Assembly (NCBI GenBank): GCA_023301205.1
Contig: JALZVC010000274.1
Location: forward strand, 1-5,626
Origin: Flavobacteriaceae bacterium
Lineage (GTDB): Bacteria > Bacteroidota > Bacteroidia > Flavobacteriales > Flavobacteriaceae
Direction: 5' to 3'
DNA: 5,626 nucleotides
The notes under the pieces are model-generated. The model was not told the origin of the DNA. It searched no databases and saw only the letters and a list, made by a program, of their open reading frames with translations. This document shows positions 1-5,626 of this stretch, in pieces. Each line of letters starts with the position of its first letter. The first letter of the stretch is position 1. The position numbers and the translations under genes are program-made.

Positions 1-1
1 T

Positions 2-490
2 TTTGAGCAATCTAATGATCAATGGTATTTAAAAATACGATCTAAGAAAACAAAATCTTTTAGCATGATGAAATTACCAGATTATGCAGGGGACATTTTC
101 TTAGAATTTAAAAAACCTAGACATAAAACACCTTTATTCCCACTAAATTCATTGTCTCATTTTAATGACGTGCTTAAGCGAATAGGGGAGAAAGCTGGTT
201 TTACTGAGCCTATAGATACCCGTAGAGAAGTTTATGGCAAATTAAAAAAACCTTTAGCAAGGGATAATCAAGTGCGATTTTGCGATAAAATGAGTTCTCA
301 TATGATGAGAAGAACTGCTATAACAACCATGTTGATATTAGGTATGCCAGAGCACTTAGTAAGAGTTGTTAGTGGCCATAGTATGGGAGCAAGTTCTTTT
401 CAGCGTTACATTCATTACGCGAGAGCGTACACAAATAAGGATTTGGATTTAGTGTATAATAAATTAAATGACTATCAGGCAATTGTTTAA
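2..490 (+). CDS. Tyrosine recombinase / phage-type integrase, C-terminal catalytic part (5' end outside window)
   Basis: This reading frame is open from the first bases of the window, so the start codon and N-terminal part lie upstream; the ATG at 65 is internal. The visible 162 residues are the C-terminal half of a tyrosine recombinase catalytic domain. An early segment, WYLKIRSKKTKSF, fits the beta-hairpin that carries the active-site lysine. The HxxR box (H-M-M-R, bases 299-310) follows in SSHMMRRTAITTM, then the second histidine in SGHS (377-379), and the nucleophilic tyrosine in FQRYIHYA (codon 407-409). The spacing between these residues is normal for the family, with a one-residue longer His-to-Tyr gap. 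The first catalytic arginine must lie upstream. The family cuts and rejoins DNA through a 3'-phosphotyrosine bond, usually to integrate or excise mobile elements. A housekeeping XerC/D role is less likely, because the sequence between the lysine and HxxR is long and divergent. It converges on the DUF2400 gene. Confidence 0.9.
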   Translation, partial: FEQSNDQWYLKIRSKKTKSFSMMKLPDYAGDIFLEFKKPRHKTPLFPLNSLSHFNDVLKRIGEKAGFTEPIDTRREVYGKLKKPLARDNQVRFCDKMSSHMMRRTAITTMLILGMPEHLVRVVSGHSMGASSFQRYIHYARAYTNKDLDLVYNKLNDYQAIV

Positions 491-733
491 AATAATAGTT
501 TGTTTTGTTAAAACCCGAACAATAGTCATCTAATCTTTTAAAAATATGTTTGACATTTTAAAAATGATTTACACCATCAAATGGGGGTAGCGATATAGTA
601 ATAAAATTTCTAAATAGCGTCACCAGTATTGAAAGGGAGGATTATAAAATCATATCCTTAATTGTTTTGAACCTGAGGTAATTAACCCAATATCTTCCTT
701 CAAAAAGTTTGAACTCTGTCTCTTCGAGGTCAC
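491..733. other. Non-coding stretch between the integrase and the terminator, with a possible integration boundary
   Basis: I see no credible gene here. The sequence is AT-rich. It contains a direct repeat of TTTTAAAAAT at 536-545 and 556-565, and a weak inverted repeat AGGAT (638-642)/ATCCT (654-658). Near its end (707-733) is a stretch beginning GTTTGAACTCTG that looks like the T-loop and acceptor 3' half of a tRNA. It has no 5' half, and its T-loop is not canonical. A recombinase gene followed by a partial tRNA end and then a terminator is the arrangement expected at one edge of an element inserted into a tRNA gene. The sequence alone does not prove this. Confidence 0.35.
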
Positions 734-760
734 AAAAAAATCTCCTTATGGATTTTTTTT
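734..760. terminator. Bidirectional intrinsic terminator between convergent genes
   Basis: AAAAAAATC (734-742) and GATTTTTTT (751-759) form a perfect nine-base inverted repeat around an eight-base loop. Within it, TCC and GGA can pair as an inner stem. An A-tract on one side and a T-tract on the other gives a U-run in both transcription directions. It lies 13 bases past the stop of the DUF2400 gene on the minus strand and is the first hairpin downstream of the integrase on the plus strand, so it could end transcription from both sides. The stem has few G-C pairs, which is common for AT-rich Bacteroidota terminators. Confidence 0.6.
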
Positions 761-772
761 TGTTTTTATTGA

Positions 773-1534
773 TTAAAATGACTCAAAAGCACCTAAACCA
801 AACAGCGCAAAATCATATTTGACAGGGTCTATTGGGTCTAATTTTCTCAGTGCAGTGTCAAGCTCCAATAAGGCTTTTCCGTCATTTTGTTTTCGTTTTA
901 GGAGCTTTAACTCTCTTGCAATCCTGCCACTATGCACGTCTAATGGGCAAGATAGGGTAGCAGGTGCAATGGATTTCCAAATACCAAAGTCCACTCCATT
1001 CTGGTCATTGCGTATCATCCACCGTAAATACATGTTTATTCGTTTTGCGGCAGAATTCTTTAAAGGATCACTCACGTGTTTCTCTGTTCTTGTTTGATGC
1101 GGTAAGGAGAAAAATAGTTTTTTAAATGCTGAAATAGCTGGTTGAGTTGATGTTTCCGAAGTATGTTTACTAAACACCGCCTCGAGTCCTTGATGTTCTG
1201 AGTAGATATGTTGTAAGGCTAGAAAGAAATAGTGTAAATCGCCAGCGTTAAACGTACGGTGTACAAAAGATAAATTTGCGGCATCTTTTTTAGTGTAATT
1301 CATCACAAAATCATACGGAGAATTCCCCATTATAGCGCACAACTTATGGCCGTTTGTAATAATGCTTTTGCGATTACCCCAAGCGATCGTGGCTATTAAA
1401 AAACCAATAATCTCTATATCTTCTTTTGTAGAAAATAGATGTGGAATCTGTATAGGGTCTGTTTCTATAAACCGAAATTGATTATAAAATTCTGCTTTTT
1501 CGTCTAGGTATTCTTTGAGTAAGGCGCGTTTCAT
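773..1534 (-). CDS. TIGR02757 / DUF2400 family protein (function unknown, possibly helix-hairpin-helix glycosylase-like)
   Basis: The 253-residue product matches the uncharacterised TIGR02757/DUF2400 family, both in length and in its conserved blocks: DPIQIPHLF near residue 26, IGFLIATIAWGNRKSI (43-58), RINMYLRWMIRND (165-177), GVDFGIWKSI (180-189), CPLDVHSGRIARELKLL (196-212) and DPIDPVKYDFALFGLG (233-248). There is no signal peptide or membrane segment, so it should be cytoplasmic. The LDVHSGRIAR block resembles the segment of HhH-GPD DNA glycosylases that carries the catalytic aspartate (VDTHxxR). Lys164 lies 35 residues before Asp199, a spacing close to the Lys-Asp pair of archaeal AGOG-type 8-oxoguanine glycosylases. 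No C-terminal iron-sulfur cysteine cluster is present. A repair role is my inference, not an established function. The ATG follows directly on the TAG stop of lolD, so the two genes are co-transcribed and probably translationally coupled. Confidence 0.9.
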   Translation of the reverse strand: MKRALLKEYLDEKAEFYNQFRFIETDPIQIPHLFSTKEDIEIIGFLIATIAWGNRKSIITNGHKLCAIMGNSPYDFVMNYTKKDAANLSFVHRTFNAGDLHYFFLALQHIYSEHQGLEAVFSKHTSETSTQPAISAFKKLFFSLPHQTRTEKHVSDPLKNSAAKRINMYLRWMIRNDQNGVDFGIWKSIAPATLSCPLDVHSGRIARELKLLKRKQNDGKALLELDTALRKLDPIDPVKYDFALFGLGAFESF

Positions 1535-2191
1535 CTATGCCATTATTCTGCCATCTTGCATCACTAACTTACGATCTGCCATATTTGCAAGTTCTTCGTT
1601 ATGTGTTACAATGACAAAGGTTTGCCCAAACTCATCTCGCAACTTGAAAAATAAATTATGCAGGTTTTCTGCACTCTCGCTGTCAAGGTTTCCGCTAGGC
1701 TCATCTGCTAGGATGATAGAAGGATTGTTAATTAATGCTCTTGCCACGGCCACACGCTGTTGTTCTCCTCCAGACATTTCATTGGGTTTATGATTTTCTC
1801 TGTGCGATAAACCTAAAAACGCCAGTAACTCTTTTGCTCTTTTCTCTGCTTCTGGTTTAGGGGTCTTCTTGATAAAAGCAGGGATACATACATTTTCTAG
1901 AGCTGTAAACTCTGGTAGCAACTGATGAAACTGAAAAATAAATCCTAAATTTTCATTTCGGAAACGTGCCAGTTCTTTATTATTGAGTGCAGCTAATGAA
2001 GTATTGTTAATAGTAAGATTACCGCCATCAGGAAAGCTGTCTAGTGTGCCTAAAATTTGCAGTAGTGTAGTTTTACCGGCGCCAGAAGCCCCAACAATGG
2101 ATACAATCTCACCGCTTTTTATTTCAAGATTTACCCCTTTTAAAACGTGTAAGTCACCGTAAAATTTATGGATGTTATCTACTATAATCAT
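1535..2191 (-). CDS. lolD: LolD-type ABC transporter ATP-binding protein (lipoprotein release)
   Basis: The 218-residue protein is a complete ABC ATPase. It has Walker [10 protein letters not shown] (34-42), the Q-loop glutamine at 87, signature MSGGEQQR (139-146), Walker B IILADEP (159-165, catalytic Glu164), D-loop SGNLD (166-170) and switch His197. The stretch [19 protein letters not shown] (83-101) closely matches the LolD-specific region after the Q-loop (GFIYQFHHLLPDFTALENV in E. coli). This favours LolD over the related MacB and FtsE ATPases. LolD sits on the cytoplasmic face of the inner membrane and, with the permeases LolC/LolE, uses ATP to release mature lipoproteins to the periplasmic carrier LolA. 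No permease gene is in the window, so the partner must be encoded elsewhere. The stop codon touches the start of the downstream DUF2400 gene. No clear Shine-Dalgarno precedes the ATG, as is usual in Bacteroidota. Confidence 0.92.
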   Translation of the reverse strand: MIIVDNIHKFYGDLHVLKGVNLEIKSGEIVSIVGASGAGKTTLLQILGTLDSFPDGGNLTINNTSLAALNNKELARFRNENLGFIFQFHQLLPEFTALENVCIPAFIKKTPKPEAEKRAKELLAFLGLSHRENHKPNEMSGGEQQRVAVARALINNPSIILADEPSGNLDSESAENLHNLFFKLRDEFGQTFVIVTHNEELANMADRKLVMQDGRIMA

Positions 2192-2348
2192 AGGCTATCT
2201 TGAACTTATCTTGCTTTTGAGGAATTGTTTATCTCGATACAAAATATTAATATTAAAACATACTGTATAAAAATTTCAATTGATTTTTTAAAAAATCAAT
2301 GACCAAGCAATAGCTTGCACAATTTTGCACGCAGTATTTTATTCTGGT
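2192..2348. other. Intergenic region upstream of lolD
   Basis: These 157 AT-rich bases separate the lipoprotein gene from lolD, both on the minus strand. The half nearer the lipoprotein gene holds the hairpin and palindrome listed separately. The half nearer lolD should contain a promoter if the hairpin really stops transcription. The best -7 candidates on the minus strand are TATGTTTT near 2255-2262 and TATTTTG near 2240-2246. Each is one base off the Bacteroidota TAnnTTTG consensus and neither has a convincing -33 partner, so I do not call a promoter. Confidence 0.4.
2279..2317 (-). terminator. Candidate terminator downstream of the small lipoprotein gene, with a long AT palindrome
   Basis: Read on the minus strand, CAAGC (2317-2313) and GCTTG (2308-2304) form a five-base stem with a TATT loop. 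A run of six T follows about ten bases later. That T-run is one arm of a perfect 22-base palindrome (2279-2300, centre T6/A6, arms ATTGA/TCAAT). The whole lies 32-70 bases past the stop of the lipoprotein gene. It may end that transcript, but the gap between stem and T-run is longer than ideal. The palindrome could instead be a protein-binding site upstream of lolD. Confidence 0.35.
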
Positions 2349-2789
2349 TTAGTTGTTGTAATTAAATTTCTTCCCTCCGTCTTGGACTTGGATTTTTACA
2401 ATACTGTCCATTGGGATCGCTCTTGTTAATCCTTGAACAAATCTCGATCGACCTCCTTTAAGTGTATCATTTTCTAGAATCACAGTATCAAAGTAAAGCG
2501 TATATTTTTTTCCATTTTTATGGGTTACACGCATTTCAATTGAAGGTGAATTTTCTAAATACGATTTACGTCCATCTTTGTCTAACACTTCTAGTTTTTT
2601 GATATTGTTTGATGAATAAGTTATGTTGCTATAGGTTAGAGGATTATTTATTTCCACCTCTTTAGTGTTTCCAGAATTTGCTTTAACCATTTGTTTGCGA
2701 AAGCTTTCTGTTGGTATAGTGTAGGTTGAACAGGAAAGAATTAGAAATGATATTGTTACTGTAAATAAGATTGATTTGATTTTTTTCAT
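2349..2789 (-). CDS. Small putative lipoprotein of unknown function
   Basis: The 146-residue product begins with a classic lipoprotein signal peptide: basic MKKIK, a hydrophobic stretch (residues 7-18) and the lipobox ILSC with Cys20 as the lipidated residue. After the cysteine comes STYTIPTESF, without the acidic run that acts as a surface-export signal in flavobacteria, so a periplasm-facing position is more likely. The mature part is about 127 residues, hydrophilic and apparently rich in short beta strands (for example KKYTLYFDTVILEND, 94-108). It ends in IPMDSIVKIQVQDGGKKFNY, a type of ending I associate with small Bacteroidota lipoproteins but cannot tie to a named family. No catalytic motif is visible. 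It lies 79 bases downstream of the DUF5916 gene on the same strand, with no obvious terminator between, so co-transcription is possible. Being a lipoprotein, it is a potential cargo of the Lol system encoded next door. Confidence 0.8.
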   Translation of the reverse strand: MKKIKSILFTVTISFLILSCSTYTIPTESFRKQMVKANSGNTKEVEINNPLTYSNITYSSNNIKKLEVLDKDGRKSYLENSPSIEMRVTHKNGKKYTLYFDTVILENDTLKGGRSRFVQGLTRAIPMDSIVKIQVQDGGKKFNYNN

Positions 2790-2868
2790 AGACTATGAAA
2801 TGTTCATTATTTATTTTGAACACAACGAAATTAACAATTAAAGATGGTAATGCAAAACAAGCGTAGCG

Positions 2869-5286
2869 TTAGGAATCTTTTTTAAATAGAGCGTTTAAGT
2901 TATTGTAATCAATAAAATACGTTATTCTAAGCGACAAGGTATGTTGTACGGGTTGTGAAAATAAATTGTCTAAACTATCCACGTACCCTAAGTCTGAAAA
3001 TTCGTCAAAATTAAATATTTGATTTCGGTATAATAATGTCGCTTCACTACCTGGAGCAAAACGCCACCGATAACTCAAATCTATGTTCCAGATATTAAAA
3101 TTAGTATTAGGGTTGTTTTCTGTAGTGTCAAAGTCAACTACATTTCTAGAGCCATCATCATTAAGATCAAAAAAGATGTCATCACTATAATTTACCGTCG
3201 TCCAGAAATTCCTGAAGCGCAGACTTAATGCCTGGAATGGGTCAAAGTTATAACTTGTAGTGATGCCATTTTCTATACTTTTTATATCTCGTTGCCCAAA
3301 AATCACGTCTGTATCTGTACTATCAATAAAGCCAAATTGGTTATTCTGTTTTGATATGTTAGAGGATACGATTACCAGTATTTTATCTGAAAATCGAAAA
3401 CGTGGCGCAAACCCTAATGAGTAATTACTTTGTGGACCCTCGTTTGAGTAATCGTGAGAAATACTGAGGTCAAAGGCGAATTGTTTACGAAAATCAGTTG
3501 AGATAAATGCTCTACCTCCTTGTCTGCTTTCAAAGGTGACAAATTTACCAGCTACGCGTGGTTCAAAATAGTCATCTTCTTCTGTGTTATAGAAGAATCC
3601 TCCACCAAAAGCCAGCCGTGATTTTAATACAAAGAAATGCGAAAAGTCATAGGTGTCACCTGTACTTACATTAGGATCATAGAGCCGATTATGACGATAC
3701 GTAAAATTAAAGCTATAATTATTAAATGTTTTTGTTGGCTCAAAAATCTGATAGGACAAGCCGCCTACAAAATTATTGAAGTTGTTTCTAAAGTTTAATC
3801 CTAAATCATTAATATCGAAGGTTGTATTAGAAAGATCGTGACCTACTCTCCATCTAAATTTTCCTTTTGTACTTGCGAAATCAAACTCTGTACGTAGTCC
3901 TTGCTGAAAACCATCTGCTTGGTGTACGTTGCTTACTATCGCTCTTCCAGAGGTGCTAATGGTATTTTTAGTGTCAGATACATCAAAGGCCAATCCGGTG
4001 GTGTTTGCGTCTCTAAAACTGCCATCTCGTGTTACGTTTGTATTGATTAAAGAAATACTTGAATTATTATTAAACTGTTGGTCTAGTACAAACACATTAT
4101 AATTAGATAGCGGTTCTACTAGAACTTCTCTTATTGTGCCATCTGTTAAATTTTCTACCGTAGCGTATGTTCTTTCTGTAATCGCATTAAAAAATCCAAT
4201 TCCTAATTTGTCTTTTGTTCTTCCAGAAACTTTAACCGCATTTAAAAGACTTACGCTGTCCGGAAAATTAGTGATTTCTTCGTCATCTGCTAAATCTGTG
4301 ACTGAGCCTGTAGGGCCATTACCAACGCGTCTTGAGAAAAACACACCGCCTATATTAAAAAGCTCTGTGCCTTCATTAAAAAATTGCCGTTGCTCATCAA
4401 ACGTTTGCTCAAAAGGACCTAGATTTAAGGTAACATTATCAAATGCCGTTTGTCCAAAATCTGGAATCAAGGTTGCGTCTAGCGTAAAACTATCGCTTAA
4501 ACCATATTTTACGTCTAGTCCTGCAGCGAAGTTTGTATTTGTTTGGCCATCAAAATTAGCTACTACGCCTTGTGCAAATGGAAATAACGTTAAGCGCACA
4601 GGCGGATCAATATTTTTCACATCAGTGATAACTGCATTATACAGGGTCTGGTTACCTACCTTATTGTTAATTGGGCTAAAAGAGTGGGTTTCATTTATAC
4701 GACGTATGCTTCTAAAAAAGTTGATACTCCAGTCTTGTAACTCAACTTCTGGAAAGCGCAAGGCATTGTAAGGTATTTTAAACTCTGCATACCATCCATT
4801 AGGGTCTTCAGATATTCTTCCTTCCCAAACCACATTAAATCCATTATCCTCGTTGTTTTGTGACACTCTAGAATCTGCAATGGTACCTGCACTGGTAATA
4901 AAAAATCGCGTTTCATTAATACCATCGTTATAGGTGTTTAGGCCAAAAGAAAATATGTCTGCTTGACCACCCAGATCATCACGCTGTCTAAACTCACTAA
5001 GTATTTTAGTAGGGTCTGGATCGTACATATATCCGGCGATATAGATTGCTTTATCGTCGTAGGCAAATTGTATTTCTGTAGGAAAATCTTTTGGTATTTC
5101 ACCTTCAATACCTGGCTGGAGCATATTAAAATCTCCGTATTTGGGGATAGTACGCCATATAGCATCGTCAAGTATTCCGTCTATTTTTGGAGCTTCAGTA
5201 ATGCGAACAGCTCTAATATTTTTTCGTTCTTGGCCAAAAGTAATACTGGTAAAAAATAGCAAATAAGAAAGTAGTAAAAATCTCAT
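2869..5286 (-). CDS. CBM9-like / DUF5916 domain outer-membrane protein
   Basis: With the start chosen here the protein has 805 residues. It begins with the signal peptide MRFLLLSYLLFFTSITFGQ, probably cleaved before Gln19, as is common in flavobacteria. Residues about 33-220 form a carbohydrate-binding family 9-like domain: KIDGILDDAIW (34-44), EIQFAYDDKAIYIAGYMYD (71-89), GWYAEFKIPYNALRF (164-178). The rest (about 228-805) fits DUF5916, with DATLIPDFGQTAFD (270-283) and EQRQFFNEG (298-306) as conserved blocks. After these come many alternating strands rich in Phe, Tyr, Asn and Asp, as in an outer-membrane beta barrel, ending LSLRITYFIDYNNL. Such proteins are often labelled hydrolases, but I see no catalytic motif. 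A role at the outer membrane in glycan binding or uptake is inference. An in-frame ATG at 5388 would add 34 residues, but these would bury the signal peptide and overlap the candidate promoter, so I reject it. Confidence 0.9.
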   Translation of the reverse strand: MRFLLLSYLLFFTSITFGQERKNIRAVRITEAPKIDGILDDAIWRTIPKYGDFNMLQPGIEGEIPKDFPTEIQFAYDDKAIYIAGYMYDPDPTKILSEFRQRDDLGGQADIFSFGLNTYNDGINETRFFITSAGTIADSRVSQNNEDNGFNVVWEGRISEDPNGWYAEFKIPYNALRFPEVELQDWSINFFRSIRRINETHSFSPINNKVGNQTLYNAVITDVKNIDPPVRLTLFPFAQGVVANFDGQTNTNFAAGLDVKYGLSDSFTLDATLIPDFGQTAFDNVTLNLGPFEQTFDEQRQFFNEGTELFNIGGVFFSRRVGNGPTGSVTDLADDEEITNFPDSVSLLNAVKVSGRTKDKLGIGFFNAITERTYATVENLTDGTIREVLVEPLSNYNVFVLDQQFNNNSSISLINTNVTRDGSFRDANTTGLAFDVSDTKNTISTSGRAIVSNVHQADGFQQGLRTEFDFASTKGKFRWRVGHDLSNTTFDINDLGLNFRNNFNNFVGGLSYQIFEPTKTFNNYSFNFTYRHNRLYDPNVSTGDTYDFSHFFVLKSRLAFGGGFFYNTEEDDYFEPRVAGKFVTFESRQGGRAFISTDFRKQFAFDLSISHDYSNEGPQSNYSLGFAPRFRFSDKILVIVSSNISKQNNQFGFIDSTDTDVIFGQRDIKSIENGITTSYNFDPFQALSLRFRNFWTTVNYSDDIFFDLNDDGSRNVVDFDTTENNPNTNFNIWNIDLSYRWRFAPGSEATLLYRNQIFNFDEFSDLGYVDSLDNLFSQPVQHTLSLRITYFIDYNNLNALFKKDS

Positions 5287-5333
5287 GTATAGGTAATGGT
5301 TGCAATTGTTTGGAGCTAAAATGTGGGATTTCA

Positions 5334-5341
5334 CAAAATTA
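5334..5341 (-). promoter_or_regulatory. Candidate -7 promoter element for the DUF5916 gene
   Basis: On the minus strand this reads TAATTTTG, a perfect match to the Bacteroidota -7 consensus TAnnTTTG. It lies 47 bases before the ATG at 5286 and would give a leader of roughly 40 bases. No clear TTG-type -33 element is seen at the usual distance. Its position inside the extended open frame (5287-5388) supports the downstream start codon. Confidence 0.4.
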
Positions 5342-5414
5342 CCAATTAACAATTGCTTAGGTATTAATAAAAAGTTAAAAGGGAGCACATTTCCGAAGCA
5401 AGTATTTTATGTTG

Positions 5415-5422
5415 TATTTTTG
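5415..5422 (+). promoter_or_regulatory. Candidate -7 promoter element for msrA
   Basis: TATTTTTG matches the Bacteroidota -7 consensus TAnnTTTG exactly. A TTTC at about 5388-5391 sits 21-23 bases upstream and could be a weak -33 element. The box ends only seven bases before the msrA ATG at 5430, so transcription would begin at or within a few bases of the start codon, giving a leaderless or nearly leaderless mRNA. Confidence 0.4.
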
Positions 5423-5429
5423 TAGGTAT

Positions 5430-5626
5430 ATGGAAAATAAAAGTGAGATTGCAGTTTTTGCAGGAGGTTGTTTCTGGTGTACAGAAGCAGTTTTTCAGCG
5501 ATTTAATGGTGTTAGTAAGGTGGTTTCTGGTTATACTGGAGGTCACATAAAAAATCCAGCATATCGTGAAGTATGCAATGGGGTTACTGGTCACGCAGAA
5601 GGAATTGAAATTACTTTTGACCCTAC
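5430..5626 (+). CDS. msrA: Peptide-methionine (S)-S-oxide reductase MsrA, N-terminal part (3' end outside window)
   Basis: The frame is open to the window edge and gives 65 residues. [12 protein letters not shown] (11-22) holds the MsrA active-site motif GCFW with catalytic Cys14. [18 protein letters not shown] (34-51) and [13 protein letters not shown] (53-65) match the next conserved blocks. Counting from the catalytic cysteine, Tyr45 and Glu57 correspond to the sulfoxide-binding Tyr82 and Glu94 of the E. coli enzyme. MsrA reduces the S-epimer of methionine sulfoxide in proteins or free, using thioredoxin to recycle. Cys17, just after GCFW, could act in recycling, but the C-terminal cysteines are out of view. 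There is no signal peptide, so the enzyme is probably cytoplasmic. An in-frame ATG at 5409 would add seven residues; I prefer 5430 because the candidate -7 box lies between the two. It is divergent from the DUF5916 gene, with 143 bases between them. Confidence 0.93.
   Translation, partial: MENKSEIAVFAGGCFWCTEAVFQRFNGVSKVVSGYTGGHIKNPAYREVCNGVTGHAEGIEITFDP

Noticed and set aside
536..565. Direct repeat TTTTAAAAAT, two copies 20 bases apart, as a recombinase arm-binding site
   Set aside because: The repeat is short and low in complexity in AT-rich DNA, so chance is a sufficient explanation.
640..733. A complete tRNA gene ending at about 730
   Set aside because: Only a T-loop/acceptor-like 3' part is visible. 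No D-arm, anticodon arm or pairing 5' acceptor strand can be found, and the T-stem does not pair.
819..1097. A 92-codon open frame on the plus strand
   Set aside because: It is antisense to the conserved C-terminal half of the DUF2400 gene and has no protein-like features.
1515..1793. A 92-codon open frame on the plus strand
   Set aside because: It is antisense to lolD, across the Walker B and signature motifs, with no support of its own.
4136..4771. A 211-codon open frame on the plus strand
   Set aside because: It lies wholly antisense to the well-supported DUF5916 gene. Its translation shows no domain, signal or recognisable motif, so it is a by-product of that gene's codon use.
5364..5594. 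A 76-codon open frame on the minus strand
   Set aside because: It is antisense to the start of msrA, whose catalytic motifs are unmistakable, and it resembles no known protein.
1..5626. CRISPR array, insertion sequence ends or riboswitch
   Set aside because: I saw no regularly spaced repeats, transposase, terminal inverted repeats or recognisable aptamer core.

Overview
The window looks like AT-rich chromosomal DNA from a member of the Bacteroidota, most likely a (marine) Flavobacteriaceae. The evidence is: a CBM9-like/DUF5916 outer-membrane protein whose signal peptide ends in the typical FGQ; a TIGR02757/DUF2400 gene next to lolD; two boxes matching the Bacteroidota -7 consensus TAnnTTTG in front of genes; and weak or absent Shine-Dalgarno sequences. 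The placement is inferred from gene families, since there is no rRNA or other phylogenetic marker here.

Layout. (1) Positions 2-490, plus strand: the C-terminal catalytic part of a tyrosine recombinase, whose 5' end lies outside the window. (2) 491-772: a non-coding stretch holding a short tRNA-3'-end-like sequence directly followed by an A-tract/T-tract hairpin. This could be the edge of an integrated element, but that is tentative. (3) 773-5286: four genes on the minus strand. In transcription order they are a DUF5916 surface protein (2869-5286), a small lipoprotein of unknown function (2349-2789), the LolD ATPase (1535-2191) and a TIGR02757/DUF2400 protein (773-1534). The last two abut with no base between stop and start, so they are surely co-transcribed. 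(4) 5287-5429: a divergent promoter region. (5) 5430 to the window edge, plus strand: the beginning of msrA, methionine sulfoxide reductase A.

Functional picture. Three of the minus-strand genes concern the cell envelope: an outer-membrane beta-barrel-type protein, a lipoprotein, and the ATPase that powers lipoprotein release to the outer membrane. The fourth is an uncharacterised protein with features reminiscent of helix-hairpin-helix DNA glycosylases. MsrA repairs oxidised methionine. Nothing in the window amounts to a clear new multi-gene defence or mobile system. The points most worth a second look are the possible integration boundary at 707-760, the glycosylase-like signature in the DUF2400 protein, the possibly leaderless msrA transcript, and the start-site correction for the DUF5916 gene.
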